Shown here: one piece after another, positions 15,775-29,724 of the stretch
Layout: the number at the start of each line of letters is the position of its first letter
How positions within the stretch are numbered: the stretch's first letter is position 1
Source of the DNA: Geodermatophilus pulveris
GTDB lineage: Bacteria > Actinomycetota > Actinomycetes > Mycobacteriales > Geodermatophilaceae
DNA length: 64,000 nt
Reading direction: 5' to 3'
Assembly: GCF_900188375.1 (NCBI RefSeq)
Contig: NZ_FZOO01000004.1
Coordinates: 372,001-436,000, forward strand
Position numbers and translations under genes: made by a program
Notes under the pieces: model-generated
Databases searched by the model: none
What the model was told of the DNA's origin: nothing
Seen by the model: only the letters and a program-made list of their open reading frames with translations

Positions 15775-16422
15775 ATGGCCCGCTCGCCCGCACCTGCCCA
15801 CGGCGACCCCCCGTCGCCGTCCGCGGTGCTCCCCGCCGCCGACGTCGCCCGCGTGGTCGACCGGATGGCCCACCAGGTGATCGAGAAGTGCGCGGGCGCC
15901 GATGTCGTCCTCGTCGGCATCCCGACCCGCGGCGCGCCCCTGGCCCGCCGGCTGGCCGCCCGGATCGAGTCCTTCTCCGGCGCCCCCGTCGACGTGGGCA
16001 CCGTCGACATCACCCTCTACCGCGACGACCTGCGCACGCGCGGCGTCCGGGCGCTGGAGGAGACCGTGCTGCCCGAGCGCGGCATCGACGGCCGGCTGGT
16101 CGTCCTCGTGGACGACGTCCTGTACTCCGGGCGGTCGGTGCGGGCCGCGCTGGACGCGCTGCGCGACCTCGGCCGGCCGCGGGCGGTGCAGCTGGCGGTG
16201 CTGGTCGACCGCGGGCACCGCGAGCTGCCGATCCGCGCCGACTACGTGGGCAAGAACCTGCCGACGTCCCGCGGCCAGCAGGTGCGGGTGCACCTGGCCG
16301 AGACCGACGGCGTGGACGAGGTCCTGGTGGTGGACGGAGAGCGACAGGGAGTGGGCATCGCAGTGAGCTCTGCGAGCGAGGAGCGGAGCGACCGCGGAAC
16401 CGACCAGGGGGGCACGGCGTGA
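15775..16422 (+). CDS. pyrR: Bifunctional pyr operon regulator / uracil phosphoribosyltransferase
   Basis: The 215-residue protein carries the PRPP-binding motif [18 protein letters not shown] and the PyrR segment [18 protein letters not shown]. It senses UMP/UTP and binds pyr leader RNA, here the hairpin directly before its own start; it may also salvage uracil. It has an Ala/Pro N-terminal extension and an 18-residue Ser/Glu/Arg/Gly tail that is not part of the fold and is encoded by a recurrent 3'-end sequence also seen behind aroQ. Its TGA overlaps the pyrB GTG. Confidence 0.95.
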   Translation: MARSPAPAHGDPPSPSAVLPAADVARVVDRMAHQVIEKCAGADVVLVGIPTRGAPLARRLAARIESFSGAPVDVGTVDITLYRDDLRTRGVRALEETVLPERGIDGRLVVLVDDVLYSGRSVRAALDALRDLGRPRAVQLAVLVDRGHRELPIRADYVGKNLPTSRGQQVRVHLAETDGVDEVLVVDGERQGVGIAVSSASEERSDRGTDQGGTA

Positions 16423-17339
16423 GGCGGCACCTGCTGGAGGCGGCCGACCTGGACCGCGCCGACGCGACGCTGGTGCTGGACACCGCCGCGCAGATCGACG
16501 CCGCGCTGGCCGGCCGCGAGGTCAAGAAGCTGCCCACCCTGCGCGGCCGGACGGTGGTCAACCTCTTCTACGAGGACTCCACCCGCACCCGGATCTCCTT
16601 CGAGCTGGCCGCCAAGCGCCTCTCCGCCGACGTCATCAACTTCTCCGCCAAGGGCAGCAGCGTGTCCAAGGGCGAGAGCCTCAAGGACACCGCGCTGACG
16701 CTGGAGGCGATGGGCTCCGACGCGATCGTCGTCCGGCACTCCGCGTCCGGCGCCCCGCACCGGCTGGCGCACTGGGTCCGCGGCAGCGTGGTCAACGCCG
16801 GCGACGGCACCCACGAGCACCCCACCCAGGCGCTGCTGGACGCCTACACGATCCGGCACCGGCTGGGCCGGCTCGAGGGCGTGCGGGTGGCGGTCGTCGG
16901 CGACGTGCTGCACAGCCGGGTGGCCCGCTCCAACGTGCGGCTGCTGCACACCCTCGGCGCCGAGGTGACCCTGGTCGCCCCGCCCACGCTGCTGCCGGTC
17001 GGGGTGGGCAGCTGGCCGGCGGAGGTCTCCTACGACCTGGACGCCGTCCTGCCCAAGGCCGACGTGGTGATGATGCTGCGGGTGCAGGCCGAGCGGATGG
17101 CCGCCTCGTACTTCCCCAGCGCGCGGGAGTACAGCCGCCGCTACGGCCTGGACGCGCGCCGCATGGCAGCCCTGGGCGACGACGCGATCGTCATGCACCC
17201 GGGCCCGATGAACCGCGGGATGGAGATCGCCGCCGAGGTGGCCGACTCCGTCCGCTCCACGATCGTCGAGCAGGTCGGCAACGGGGTCTCCGTGCGCATG
17301 GCCGTGCTCTACCTGCTGCTGGGAGGCGCCCCGTCATGA
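16419..17339 (+). CDS. pyrB: Aspartate carbamoyltransferase, catalytic chain
   Basis: The 306-residue protein has the carbamoyl-phosphate motif [13 protein letters not shown], the 80s loop with [26 protein letters not shown] and the aspartate-binding [11 protein letters not shown]. It makes carbamoyl-aspartate, the committed step of pyrimidine synthesis. The frame is open far upstream, but GTG 16419 overlaps the pyrR stop and gives the expected N-terminus [10 protein letters not shown]. There is no pyrI regulatory chain, as usual in actinobacteria. Confidence 0.96.
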   Translation: MRRHLLEAADLDRADATLVLDTAAQIDAALAGREVKKLPTLRGRTVVNLFYEDSTRTRISFELAAKRLSADVINFSAKGSSVSKGESLKDTALTLEAMGSDAIVVRHSASGAPHRLAHWVRGSVVNAGDGTHEHPTQALLDAYTIRHRLGRLEGVRVAVVGDVLHSRVARSNVRLLHTLGAEVTLVAPPTLLPVGVGSWPAEVSYDLDAVLPKADVVMMLRVQAERMAASYFPSAREYSRRYGLDARRMAALGDDAIVMHPGPMNRGMEIAAEVADSVRSTIVEQVGNGVSVRMAVLYLLLGGAPS

Positions 17340-18622
17340 CGGTCCTGATCCGAGGGGCCCGGCCCTACGGCGAGGACGCCGCGGACATCCTGCTCCGGGA
17401 CGGGCACGTCGCCGCGGTCGGCGGGTCGCTGTCCGCCCCGGACGCCGAGGTGGTCGACGCCGCCGGGCTGGTGGCGCTGCCCGGCCTGGTCGACCTGCAC
17501 ACCCACCTGCGCGAGCCCGGCCGGGAGGACGCCGAGACCGTCGAGACCGGCAGCCGCGCGGCGGCCCTGGGCGGCTACACCGCGGTGCACGCCATGGCCA
17601 ACACCGACCCGGTCGCCGACACCGCCGGCGTCGTCGAGCAGGTGTGGCGCCTGGGCCAGCAGGCCGGCCTGGTCGACGTCGTCCCGGTGGGGGCGGTGAC
17701 CGTGGGCCTGCGCGGCGAGCGGCTGGCCGAGCTCGGCGCGATGGCCGACTCCGCCGCCCGGGTGCGGGTCTTCTCCGACGACGGGATGTGCGTCGCGGAC
17801 CCGGCGCTGATGCGCCGCGCGCTGGAGTACGTCAAGGCGCTGGACGGCGTCGTCGCCCAGCACGCCGAGGAGCCGCGGCTGACCACCGGCGCGCAGATGC
17901 ACGAGGGCGACCGCTCCGCCCGCCTCGGCCTCACCGGCTGGCCGGCCGCCGCGGAGGAGGCGATCATCGCCCGCGACGTGTTGCTGGCCGGGCACGTCGG
18001 CGCCCGGCTGCACGTCTGCCACGTCTCCACCGCCGGCTCGGTGGAGATCCTCCGGTGGGCGAAGTCGCGCGGGGTGCAGGTGACCGCGGAGGTGACCCCG
18101 CACCACCTGCTGCTCACCGACGAGTGCGCCGAGGGCTACGACCCGGTGTTCAAGGTCAACCCGCCGCTCCGGACGGACGCGGATGTGGCAGCCGTGAGGC
18201 GCGGATTGGCCGAGGGCGTGATCGACGCGGTCGCCACCGACCACGCGCCGCACGCGGTCGAGGACAAGGAGAGCGAGTGGGCCGGCGCCCGCCCGGGGAT
18301 GCTCGGCCTGGAGCAGGCGCTGTCCGTCGTCGTCGCGACGATGGTGGAGACCGGCCTGCTGGACTGGCGCGGCGTCGCCGACCGGATGTCGGTCCGCCCG
18401 GCGGCCATCGGCCGGCTGGAGACGCACGGCCGGCCGCTCGCCCCGGGCGAGCCGGCCACCCTGCTGCTGCTGGACCCGGCCGCGCGCGCGGTCGTGGACC
18501 CCGCTGCGCTGGCCAGCCGCAGCCGCAACAGCCCCTACGCCGGCCGGGAGCTGCCCGGCCGCGTCGTCCACACGTTCCTGAGAGGTGTCCCGACGGTGAC
18601 CGACGGCAAGGCGACCCGGTGA
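17336..18622 (+). CDS. pyrC: Dihydroorotase
   Basis: The 428-residue amidohydrolase has the zinc-binding [41 protein letters not shown] and the catalytic [15 protein letters not shown]. It is a type I dihydroorotase that cyclises carbamoyl-aspartate. ATG at 17336 overlaps the pyrB stop (ATGA), and its own stop overlaps the carA GTG. Confidence 0.96.
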   Translation: MTVLIRGARPYGEDAADILLRDGHVAAVGGSLSAPDAEVVDAAGLVALPGLVDLHTHLREPGREDAETVETGSRAAALGGYTAVHAMANTDPVADTAGVVEQVWRLGQQAGLVDVVPVGAVTVGLRGERLAELGAMADSAARVRVFSDDGMCVADPALMRRALEYVKALDGVVAQHAEEPRLTTGAQMHEGDRSARLGLTGWPAAAEEAIIARDVLLAGHVGARLHVCHVSTAGSVEILRWAKSRGVQVTAEVTPHHLLLTDECAEGYDPVFKVNPPLRTDADVAAVRRGLAEGVIDAVATDHAPHAVEDKESEWAGARPGMLGLEQALSVVVATMVETGLLDWRGVADRMSVRPAAIGRLETHGRPLAPGEPATLLLLDPAARAVVDPAALASRSRNSPYAGRELPGRVVHTFLRGVPTVTDGKATR

Positions 18623-19785
18623 GCCCCGCGATCCTCGTGCTCGAGGACGGGCGCACGTTCCGGGGCGAGGCCTACGGTGCGGTCGGGACGACGCTGGGCG
18701 AGGCGGTGTTCGCCACCGGGATGACCGGCTACCAGGAGACGCTGACCGACCCCAGCTACGCCCGCCAGATCGTGGTGATGACCGCCCCGCACATCGGCAA
18801 CACCGGGGTCAACGCCGAGGACGACGAGAGCCGCCGCATGTGGGTGGCCGGCTTCGTCGTCCGCGACCCCGCCCGGCGCCCGGCGAACTGGCGGGCCACC
18901 GGCAGCCTGGACGGCGAGCTGGCCGCGCAGGGCGTCGTCGGCATCAGCGGCATCGACACCCGCGCGCTGACCCGCCACCTGCGCGACCGCGGCGCCATGC
19001 GGGCCGGCATCAGCAGCGAGGGGCTGCCGGCCGCGGAGCTGCTGACCCGGGTGCGGGCCGCCGAGGGCATGACCGGCGCCGACCTGGCCCCCGCGGTGAC
19101 CGCGGACGACCCCTACGTCGTCCCGGCGGTGGGGGAGCGGCGGTTCACCGTCGCCGCGCTGGACCTCGGCATCAAGACCGCCACCCCGCGGCACCTGGCC
19201 GCCCTCGGCGTGGAGACGCACGTGCTGCCGGCCACGGCCACCGCCGAGGACCTGCTGGCCGCCGGTCCCGACGGCGTCTTCGTCTCCAACGGCCCCGGCG
19301 ACCCGGCGGCCGCCGACTACGCGGTGGCGGCCGTCCGCGGCGTGCTGGACGCCCGCCGCCCGCTGTTCGGCATCTGCTTCGGCAACCAGATCCTCGGCCG
19401 GGCCCTCGGCCTGGGCACCTACAAGCTGCGCTTCGGCCACCGCGGCCTCAACCAGCCGGTGCTCGACCGGGTCAGCGGCACGGTGCGGGTGACGAGCCAC
19501 AACCACGGCTTCGCCGTCGACGCCCCGCTGGACCGGCCCACCGACACCCCGTACGGGCGGGTCGAGGTCAGCCACGTGGGCCTCAACGACGACGTCGTCG
19601 AGGGGCTGCGGCTGCTCGACGCCCCGGCGTTCAGCGTGCAGTTCCACCCCGAGTCCGCGGCCGGCCCGCACGACGCCGCGCCGCTGTTCGGCCGCTTCGT
19701 CGACCTCATGGCGGCCACCCGCGACGGCGGGGACGCCGTCACCCCGCCCCCGGTCGTGGGGCGCAGCACCGGAGAGGGGGTCTGA
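18619..19785 (+). CDS. carA: Carbamoyl-phosphate synthase, small (glutaminase) subunit
   Basis: The 388-residue protein has the small-subunit N-terminal domain ([31 protein letters not shown]) and a class I glutamine amidotransferase domain: [14 protein letters not shown], nucleophile loop [14 protein letters not shown] with the catalytic Cys, and the His/Glu pair in VQFHPES. It supplies ammonia to CarB. The GTG at 18619 overlaps the pyrC stop. No separate regulatory sequence is seen, so PyrR control of the shared transcript is expected. Confidence 0.96.
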   Translation: MSPAILVLEDGRTFRGEAYGAVGTTLGEAVFATGMTGYQETLTDPSYARQIVVMTAPHIGNTGVNAEDDESRRMWVAGFVVRDPARRPANWRATGSLDGELAAQGVVGISGIDTRALTRHLRDRGAMRAGISSEGLPAAELLTRVRAAEGMTGADLAPAVTADDPYVVPAVGERRFTVAALDLGIKTATPRHLAALGVETHVLPATATAEDLLAAGPDGVFVSNGPGDPAAADYAVAAVRGVLDARRPLFGICFGNQILGRALGLGTYKLRFGHRGLNQPVLDRVSGTVRVTSHNHGFAVDAPLDRPTDTPYGRVEVSHVGLNDDVVEGLRLLDAPAFSVQFHPESAAGPHDAAPLFGRFVDLMAATRDGGDAVTPPPVVGRSTGEGV

Positions 19786-19787
19786 CC

Positions 19788-23086
<3,299 letters not shown>

Positions 23087-23090
<4 letters not shown>

Positions 23091-24466
23091 GCAGCCGGCC
23101 GCGCGCGGAGGTCCCCGGCGCCGTCCGGCGGGTGCGCGACGAGCTGGTCGCCCGCGGCCTGGTCGACGGCCTGCCCGAGGCGTTCCTCGCCGGGGTGACC
23201 CGGTTCGCCCGGCCCGCGCAGCCCGAGCTCGACGCGCTGGCCGCGGCGGCCCGCGGGCTGGCCGCCCGGCTGGCCGCCGGCGACGCCGGGGACGACGACC
23301 TGCCGCTGCTCACCCGGGTCGCCGCCTCCGCCGGCTGCGCGCAGGTGCTCGCCGACCACGGGCTGCCGACGCCGGCCTACGACGTCCTCGGCTCCTACCG
23401 GGACAACCTGGGCCGGCCGCTGGGCCCCCGGCTGCCCGCCCGGCCGGTCGCGGGCGGCCGCCGCTGGCGGGTGCTCGGCCGGGAGGTGGGCTTCCCGGTC
23501 GGCATCCCCGCCTGCGTGCTCAACGGCGACCGGCACTGGGTGGCGCACAACGCCGCCAACGGCCACAACGTGCTCACCTACAAGACCGTGCGCAGCCGGG
23601 CGCACGAGCCCAACGCCCGGCCCAACTGGACCTTCGCGCCGCGCGAGACGGCGAGCCTGCCGCCGGGTACGGCCGCCGTGGTCACCTCCGACCCGTGGGA
23701 CTGGGTGCCGCCGGGCGAGCCCGCGGTCAGCACGGTCAACTCCTTCGGCGTCCCGTCGCCGGCACCCGAGGAGTGGGGGCCGGACCTCGAGGCGTCCCTC
23801 GCCGTCCTCGACGACGACCAGCTGCTGCTGGTCAGCGTCATGGGGGAGGGCGACGGGCCCGCCCTGGTCGAGGACTTCGCCCGCACCGCCCGGCTGGCGC
23901 AGCAGGCCGGCGCGACCGTGGTCGAGCTGAACCTGTCCTGCCCCAACACGCTGGCCCCCTCGGCGGCCGGGGTGGCCCCGCCGCTGTGCCGGGACGCCGA
24001 CGCCACCGCGGCGGTGGTCGAGGGCGTGCGCCGGGCGCTGGACGACCGCACCGCGCTGGTCGCCAAGCTCTCCTGGCTCGACGAGGCGCGCCTCGCCGCC
24101 CTCGTGCCGCGGCTGGCCCCGCTGGTCGACGGCGTCGCCGGCATCAACACCCTGCAGAGCAGGGTGGTGCGCAGCGACGGCCGGCCGACCTTCCCCGGCC
24201 GGGCGCTGGCCGGGCTGTCCGGCATCGCCGCCCGCGACTCGGCGCTGGACCTCACCCGCCGGCTGGTCGCCCTGCGCGCCGCCGGCGGGTGGACCTTCGA
24301 CGTCCTGGCGATGGGCGGGGTCACCGACCCGGCGTCGTTCGCCGCGCTGTGGGAGGCCGGCGCCGACGCGGTGCAGTCGGCCTCCGGCGCCTTCGCCGAC
24401 CCGTACCTGGCCCGCGACTGCACCGCCGCCCTCGGCGACACCCTGCCCCGGGCGGTGGCCGGGTGA
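23087..24466 (+). CDS. pyrD: Dihydroorotate dehydrogenase-like flavoprotein, unusually long
   Basis: The protein has 459 residues against about 300-370 for known PyrD. About 110 residues of Ala/Arg-rich helical sequence precede the FMN barrel. The barrel contains [17 protein letters not shown]: the NxSCPN form places Cys where class 1 enzymes have their base, whereas quinone-linked class 2 enzymes, common in actinobacteria, have Ser. Later motifs GIAGINTL-like and [28 protein letters not shown] bind FMN phosphate. No pyrK partner is adjacent. Its position between carB and pyrF, overlapping both, argues that it performs the dihydroorotate oxidation step, but the electron acceptor cannot be assigned. 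Confidence 0.85.
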
Positions 24467-25284
24467 CCGCACCGTTCGGCGCCCGCCTGGCCGGCGCCGT
24501 CACCGCCCGCGGCCCGCTGTGCGTGGGCATCGACCCGCACGCGGCGCTGCTGGCGCGCTGGGGCCTGCCCGACGGCCCCGAGGGCCTGGCCCGGTTCACC
24601 GACGCCGTCGTCGACGCCCTGGCCGGCACGGTCGCCGTCCTCAAGCCGCAGCTGGCCTTCTACGAGCGGCACGGCTCGCGCGGCCTGGCCGCCCTGGAGG
24701 ACGGCGTGGCCCGCGCCCGTGCCGCCGGGGCGCTGGTGCTGCTGGACGCCAAGCGCGGCGACATCGGCTCGACGATGGACGCCTACGCCGACGTGCTGCG
24801 GCCGGGCCACCCGATGGCCGCGGACGCCCTCACCGTGAGCCCCTACCTCGGGCCCGGCGCGCTGCAGCCGGCGGTCGACACCGCCCGGCGGCACGGCGGC
24901 GGGCTGTTCGTGCTGGCCCGCACCTCCAACCCCGACGCCGGCACGCTGCAGCACGCCCGGGTGGGGGAGCGCTCGGTCGCGCAGCTCGTGGTCGACACCG
25001 TGCGCGGCTGGAACGCCGAGGACGGCGCCGGCCCCCTCGGCTCCTTCGGTGTCGTCGTCGGCGCCACGCTGGCCGAGCTGGACGTCGACCTGAGCGGCCT
25101 CGGCGGCCCGGTGCTCGCCCCCGGGCTCGGTGCGCAGGGCGGGTCGGCCGCCGACCTGCGCCGGCTGTTCGACCCCGCCACCGCCGTCGTCCCGACCGTC
25201 TCCCGCGACGTGCTGGCCGCCGGCCCGGACCCGGCGGCGCTGCGGGCCGCCGCGGCACGGTGGGCCGACCGGCTGGCCGGATAG
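24463..25284 (+). CDS. pyrF: Orotidine 5'-phosphate decarboxylase
   Basis: The 273-residue protein has CVGIDPHAALLARWGLP, VLKPQLAFYERHG and the catalytic LDAKRGDIGSTMDAYA, plus VVGATLAELD and LAPGLGAQGG for phosphate binding. It belongs to the longer group 2 PyrF found in actinobacteria. It converts OMP to UMP. GTG 24463 overlaps the pyrD stop. It is the last gene of the pyr operon; 323 bases separate it from mihF. Confidence 0.96.
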   Translation: MTAPFGARLAGAVTARGPLCVGIDPHAALLARWGLPDGPEGLARFTDAVVDALAGTVAVLKPQLAFYERHGSRGLAALEDGVARARAAGALVLLDAKRGDIGSTMDAYADVLRPGHPMAADALTVSPYLGPGALQPAVDTARRHGGGLFVLARTSNPDAGTLQHARVGERSVAQLVVDTVRGWNAEDGAGPLGSFGVVVGATLAELDVDLSGLGGPVLAPGLGAQGGSAADLRRLFDPATAVVPTVSRDVLAAGPDPAALRAAAARWADRLAG

Positions 25285-25607
25285 CAGAACCGGTCGGTCC
25301 GGCCGTCGACCAGGGAGTTCGTGCCCTCGTCGGCGTGTCGCCCGCCCTGCACCGGCCCGCGATCGTCCGGTTGCCGCGCCGGGGGCAACCGCCGTTGACC
25401 TGCACGGATGACGCACCGTGACGACGAGGCGCGACGCAGGGTGAGCAGAGGCTCACGGGAAGTCCCGCGACGGCGGTTCAGACGGGCGTGACCTGCGCAT
25501 ACAGCGGGAGCTAGGTTGGCCGCCGGGCTCAGCAGCGAGCCCGACGCCGACACAGCCCGAGCCCCGCCGGCCGGTCCGACGCCGGCGACGACAGATTGGG
25601 TCGCACG
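25285..25607 (+). promoter_or_regulatory. Intergenic region before mihF with a candidate promoter
   Basis: No coding frame is convincing here. A hairpin GTGAGC-AGAG-GCTCAC lies at 25441-25456. A possible sigma-70-like promoter is GTGACC (25488-25493), 18 bases, TAGGTT (25512-25517), which would start mihF transcription near 25524 with a leader of about 85 bases. The boxes match only partly, so this is tentative. Confidence 0.35.
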
Positions 25608-25958
25608 ATGCCCCTCCCGGACCTGTCCCCCGAACAGCGTGCCGCGGCTCTCGAGAAGGCCGCGGCCGCGCGCAAGGCCCGCGCCGAGCTGCGGGAGCGG
25701 CTCAAGAGCAAGGGCGCCACGGTCGGCGACGTCCTGCGCCAGGGCGAGACCGACGAGGTCATCGGCAAGATGCGCGTCTCCGCGGTCCTGGAGTCCCTGC
25801 CCGGAGTCGGCAAGGCGCGGGCTGCGAAGATCATGGAGCGGCTCGAGATCTCCCCGACCCGCCGGGTGCGCGGTCTGGGTGCCAACCAGCGCAAGGCCCT
25901 CGAGACGGAGTTCGGCGGGCAGGAGGTCGCCGCCGAGCAGGTCCCCGTCGAGAGCTGA
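25608..25958 (+). CDS. mihF: Actinobacterial integration host factor mIHF
   Basis: The 116-residue protein is close to mIHF/s[30 protein letters not shown], then [25 protein letters not shown] and [19 protein letters not shown]. The helix-two-turn-helix with LPGVGKARA contacts DNA. It is a nucleoid-associated protein of actinobacteria. A TTG four codons upstream is in frame, but ATG 25608 gives the family N-terminus. It lies just before gmk, the usual actinobacterial order. Confidence 0.96.
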   Translation: MPLPDLSPEQRAAALEKAAAARKARAELRERLKSKGATVGDVLRQGETDEVIGKMRVSAVLESLPGVGKARAAKIMERLEISPTRRVRGLGANQRKALETEFGGQEVAAEQVPVES

Positions 25959-25998
25959 CCCGCCGGCCGAGGCACCCGGAGGTCGAGGACGACGACGC

Positions 25999-26646
25999 GT
26001 GGCACCTGCTCCCGACGAGCACGCCCCGGCACGGCTGACCGTGCTCTCCGGCCCCTCCGGGGTCGGCAAGGGCACGGTCGTGGCGGAGGTCCGGCACCGG
26101 TACCCCGACGTGTGGGTGTCGGTGTCGGCCACCACCCGCCGGCCCCGCCCGGGTGAGGTCGACGGGGTGCACTACCACTTCGTCTCCGACGCCGAGTTCG
26201 ACCGGCTGGTCGCCGACGACGGCCTGCTCGAGTGGGCCGAGTACGCCGGCAACCGCTACGGCACCCCGGCCGCCCCCGTGCGCGAGCGGCTCGCCACCGG
26301 GGCGCCGGCCCTGCTGGAGATCGAGCTGCAGGGTGCCCGGCAGGTGCGCGCCCGCGACGCCGACGCCCAGCTGGTGTTCCTCGCCCCGCCGTCGTGGGCC
26401 GAGCTGCGGAGTAGGCTGGCCGGCCGCGGCTCGGAGCCCCCGGCGGTCCGGGAGCGGCGGCTGGCGATCGCCCAGGCCGAGCTGGACGCCGCCGGCGAGT
26501 TCGACGTGGTGGTGGTCAACGACGACGTCGCCCGCGCCGCCGACGAGTTGGTACGATTGCTGACTGCGCCCACGTCCGGTCTGTCCCGGAGCGGGAGCGC
26601 CCACGAGCCGCGGGCCACCGCATCGCCGCCCGCCGAACCGATCTGA
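25999..26646 (+). CDS. gmk: Guanylate kinase
   Basis: The 215-residue protein has the P-loop [13 protein letters not shown], the GMP-binding [23 protein letters not shown] and [15 protein letters not shown], and [13 protein letters not shown]. It phosphorylates GMP to GDP. GTG 25999 puts the P-loop near residue 16, as in homologues. About 25 extra Ser/Ala/Pro residues at the C-terminus are disordered-looking. The stop is 15 bases before rpoZ. Confidence 0.95.
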   Translation: MAPAPDEHAPARLTVLSGPSGVGKGTVVAEVRHRYPDVWVSVSATTRRPRPGEVDGVHYHFVSDAEFDRLVADDGLLEWAEYAGNRYGTPAAPVRERLATGAPALLEIELQGARQVRARDADAQLVFLAPPSWAELRSRLAGRGSEPPAVRERRLAIAQAELDAAGEFDVVVVNDDVARAADELVRLLTAPTSGLSRSGSAHEPRATASPPAEPI

Positions 26647-26661
26647 GGAGCACGCCCGCCC

Positions 26662-26925
26662 GTGTCCGGAGTCGCACCCGCCCCCGAGGGCATCACCAAC
26701 CCGCCGATCGACGAGCTGCTCGAGCGCACCAGCAGCAAGTACGGCCTGGTGATCTTCGCCGCCAAGCGCGCCCGCCAGATCAACGCCTACTACAGCCAGC
26801 TCTCCGAGGGCCTGCTGGAGTACGTCGGCCCGTTGGTCGACACCGCCCCGCAGGAGAAGCCGCTGTCCATCGCGCTGCGCGAGATCAACGAGGGCCTGCT
26901 CACCCACACCGCCGGCGACAACTGA
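26662..26925 (+). CDS. rpoZ: RNA polymerase omega subunit
   Basis: The 87-residue protein has the omega core: [31 protein letters not shown], and [13 protein letters not shown] at the C-terminus. It assists assembly of beta-prime into RNA polymerase. GTG 26662 follows gmk by 15 bases. A dispersed hairpin repeat begins right behind its stop, suggesting transcription ends or weakens before coaBC. Confidence 0.94.
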   Translation: MSGVAPAPEGITNPPIDELLERTSSKYGLVIFAAKRARQINAYYSQLSEGLLEYVGPLVDTAPQEKPLSIALREINEGLLTHTAGDN

Positions 26926-26926
26926 A

Positions 26927-27002
26927 GGAGGACCCCGTCGCCCCCCACCCCTCGCAGGCTCGGGGCGGGGCCCTGCGACGGGGCCGTTCCAGCACGTCAC
27001 CA
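26927..27002. repeat. Dispersed hairpin repeat, copy 1 (terminator-like)
   Basis: CCCCGTCGC (26933-26941) pairs with GCGACGGGG (26975-26983), with an inner CCCC-rich/GGGG-rich stem between, and ends GGCCGTTCCAGCACGTCAC. The same design appears at 29546, 39760, 45750 (inverted) and 48259. Stem bases change in compensating pairs between copies (GTCGC/GCGAC here, CTTGC/GCAAG at 29546). Confidence 0.8.
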
Positions 27003-27019
27003 GGCGGGAGGATGACCAG

Positions 27020-28231
27020 GTGAGCCGGATCGTGCTGGGGGTCGCCGGGGGCGTGGCCGCGTACAAGGCCGCGCTGCTGGTGCGCGCCTTCACCGAGTCC
27101 GGGCACCAGGTCCGGGTCGTCCCGACCCGCGCTGCCCTGCACTTCGTGGGCGCGGCGACCTTCGAGGCGCTGTCGGGCACCCCGGTCACCACCGACGTCT
27201 GGAGTGACGTCGACGAGGTGGCCCACGTGCGCATCGGGCAGACCGCCGACCTCGTCGTCGTCGCCCCCGCCACCGCCGACCTGCTCGCCCGCGCCGCCGC
27301 CGGCCGCGCCGACGACCTGCTCACCGCCAGCCTGCTCACCGCGCACTGCCCGGTGGTGTTCGCCCCGGCCATGCACACCGAGATGTGGCTGCACCCGGCC
27401 ACCCAGGACAACGTCGCCACCCTGCGCCGGCGCGGCGCGATCGTGCTGCCGCCCGCGGTCGGCCGGCTCACCGGCCCGGACTCCGGGCCCGGCCGGCTGC
27501 CCGAGCCCGCCGACATCGCCGCGCTGGCCTCCGTCGTGCTCGCCGCCGGCCCGGCGGCGCTGGGCGCCGACCTGGCCGGGCGGCGGGTCGTGGTCAGTGC
27601 CGGGGGCACCCGCGAGCCGCTGGACCCGGTCCGCTACCTCGGCAACCGCTCCTCCGGCCGGCAGGGCTGGGCGCTGGCCCGGGTCGCCGCGGCCCGCGGC
27701 GCCGAGGTCGTCCTCGTCGCGGCCAACGTCGAGGCGCCCGCGCCGTTCGGCGTCCGCGTCGTCCCAGTGGGCACCGCCGAGGAGCTGCGGTCCGCGGTGC
27801 TCGCCGAGTCCGCGGATGCCGACGTCGTGGTGATGGCCGCCGCGGTCGCCGACTTCCGGCCGGCCGCGGTCGCCGCCACCAAGCTGAAGAAGGACAGCGC
27901 CACCGAGCCCGACGCCGTCCCGCTCGTGCGCAACCCCGACGTCCTCGCCGAGCTGGTCACCAAGCGGCCGCCGGGTCAGCTGGTGGTCGGCTTCGCCGCC
28001 GAGACCGGCGACGACGCCGCCGACGTCCTCACCCACGCCCGCGCCAAGCTGGCCCGCAAGGGCTGCGACCTGCTCGTGGTCAACGACGTCTCCGGCGGCC
28101 GGGTGTTCGGCCGCGCGGACAACGCCGCCGTCGTGCTGGCCGCCGACGGAGGCGTCACCGAGTTGCCCGAGGCCGGCAAGGACGCCGTCGCCGCCGGCAT
28201 CTGGGACGTCGTCCGCGCGCGCCTGGGCTGA
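27020..28231 (+). CDS. coaBC: Phosphopantothenoylcysteine decarboxylase / phosphopantothenate-cysteine ligase
   Basis: The 403-residue bifunctional Dfp protein has the FMN decarboxylase half ([31 protein letters not shown] with the catalytic His, [10 protein letters not shown]) and the ligase half ([41 protein letters not shown]). It makes 4'-phosphopantetheine from phosphopantothenate and Cys in CoA synthesis. GTG 27020 is followed by the standard N-terminus SRIVLGV. The order rpoZ-coaBC-metK-priA is usual in actinobacteria. Confidence 0.95.
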   Translation: MSRIVLGVAGGVAAYKAALLVRAFTESGHQVRVVPTRAALHFVGAATFEALSGTPVTTDVWSDVDEVAHVRIGQTADLVVVAPATADLLARAAAGRADDLLTASLLTAHCPVVFAPAMHTEMWLHPATQDNVATLRRRGAIVLPPAVGRLTGPDSGPGRLPEPADIAALASVVLAAGPAALGADLAGRRVVVSAGGTREPLDPVRYLGNRSSGRQGWALARVAAARGAEVVLVAANVEAPAPFGVRVVPVGTAEELRSAVLAESADADVVVMAAAVADFRPAAVAATKLKKDSATEPDAVPLVRNPDVLAELVTKRPPGQLVVGFAAETGDDAADVLTHARAKLARKGCDLLVVNDVSGGRVFGRADNAAVVLAADGGVTELPEAGKDAVAAGIWDVVRARLG

Positions 28232-28346
28232 CCGCGGGCAACCCCCGGCCGGCGTTCGGGGTCCGCCGCGCGCCGGTAACGTGCACTCGACGGGACGCCC
28301 ACGCCCGGGTGTCCACCCCGCCGTTCCCGACCCCAGGGAGTACCCC

Positions 28347-29543
28347 GTGTCACGCCGCCTCTTCACGTCCGAGTCGGTGACCGAGGGCCACCCGGACAAG
28401 ATCGCCGACCAGATCAGCGACGCCATCCTGGACGCGATGCTGGCGCAGGACCCGCGCAGCCGGGTGGCCGTCGAGACGCTGATCACCACCGGCCAGGTGC
28501 ACATCGCCGGGGAGGTCACCACCGCCGGTTACGTCGACATCGCCGACATCGTGCGGCGGACCATCCTCGGCATCGGCTACGACTCCTCGCGCAAGGGCTT
28601 CGACGGCGCCTCCTGCGGGGTCAGCGTCTCCATCGGCGCGCAGTCCCCGGACATCGCCCAGGGCGTCGACACCGGCTTCGAGGCGCGCACCGCGGGCACG
28701 GCCGAGGACGAGATCGAGCGCCAGGGCGCCGGCGACCAGGGGCTGATGTTCGGCTACGCCACCGACGAGACCCCCGAGCTCATGCCGCTGCCCATCGCGC
28801 TGGCCCACCGGCTGTCCCGCCGGCTGTCCGCGGTGCGCAAGGACGGCTCGGTGCCCTACCTGCGCCCCGACGGCAAGACCCAGGTCACCGTCGTCTACGA
28901 GGACGACCGGCCGGTCGCCGTCGAGACGGTGGTGGTGTCCTCCCAGCACGCCGAGGACATCTCCATCGAGCAGCTGCTCGCCCCGGACGTGCAGGAGCTC
29001 GTCGTCGAGCCCGAGCTGGCCGCCCTGGGCCTGCCCACCGACGGCTACCGGCTGCTGGTCAACCCGACCGGCAAGTTCGTCATCGGCGGCCCGATGGGCG
29101 ACGCCGGGCTGACCGGCCGCAAGATCATCGTCGACACCTACGGCGGCATGGCCCGCCACGGTGGCGGGGCCTTCTCCGGCAAGGACCCGTCGAAGGTGGA
29201 CCGCTCCGGTGCCTACGCCATGCGCTGGGTGGCCAAGAACGTCGTCGCCGCCGGGCTGGCCCGCCGCTGCGAGGTCCAGGTGGCCTACGCGATCGGCGCC
29301 GCGCACCCGGTCGGGCTGTTCGTGGAGACCTTCGGCACCGGCGCGGTCGGCGACGAGGTGCTGGAGAAGGCGATCAGCTCGGTGTTCGACCTGCGCCCGG
29401 GCGCGATCGTGCGCGACCTGGACCTGCTGCGCCCGATCTACGCCCCGACCGCCGCCTACGGGCACTTCGGCCGCACCGACGTCGAGCTGCCCTGGGAGCG
29501 CCTGGACCGGGTCGAGGCGCTGCGCTCGGCCACCGGGGTCTGA
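28347..29543 (+). CDS. metK: S-adenosylmethionine synthetase
   Basis: The 398-residue protein begins [28 protein letters not shown] and contains [12 protein letters not shown] and the phosphate loop [20 protein letters not shown]. It makes SAM from ATP and Met. GTG 28347 has AGGGAG 8 bases upstream. I looked for a SAM riboswitch in the 115 bases before it and saw none. A dispersed hairpin repeat follows its stop. Confidence 0.97.
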   Translation: MSRRLFTSESVTEGHPDKIADQISDAILDAMLAQDPRSRVAVETLITTGQVHIAGEVTTAGYVDIADIVRRTILGIGYDSSRKGFDGASCGVSVSIGAQSPDIAQGVDTGFEARTAGTAEDEIERQGAGDQGLMFGYATDETPELMPLPIALAHRLSRRLSAVRKDGSVPYLRPDGKTQVTVVYEDDRPVAVETVVVSSQHAEDISIEQLLAPDVQELVVEPELAALGLPTDGYRLLVNPTGKFVIGGPMGDAGLTGRKIIVDTYGGMARHGGGAFSGKDPSKVDRSGAYAMRWVAKNVVAAGLARRCEVQVAYAIGAAHPVGLFVETFGTGAVGDEVLEKAISSVFDLRPGAIVRDLDLLRPIYAPTAAYGHFGRTDVELPWERLDRVEALRSATGV

Positions 29544-29545
29544 GA

Positions 29546-29619
29546 GAGGACCCCCTTGCCCCCCACCGCTCGCACGCTCGCGGCGGGGCCCTGCAAGGGG
29601 GCCGTTCCAGCACGTCACG
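29546..29619. repeat. Dispersed hairpin repeat, copy 2 (terminator-like)
   Basis: CCCCCTTGC (29551-29559) pairs with GCAAGGGGG (29593-29601), with an inner CCCCACCGC/GCGGCGGGG stem, and ends GGCCGTTCCAGCACGTCAC, as in copy 1. It lies three bases behind metK. Confidence 0.8.
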
Positions 29620-29724
29620 AGCCGGCGCTGTCGGTTCCCGGGGGGAGACTGCGGGGGACCGGCCGCGCCGAACGGAGGCCCCCTGACGTCCGCACCACCC
29701 CCCGGCGACCCGGGCCGCCCACGC

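Noticed and set aside
28232..28346. SAM riboswitch before metK
   Set aside because: The 115-base interval shows no recognisable SAM-I, SAM-II or SAM-IV core and is too short for most of them.
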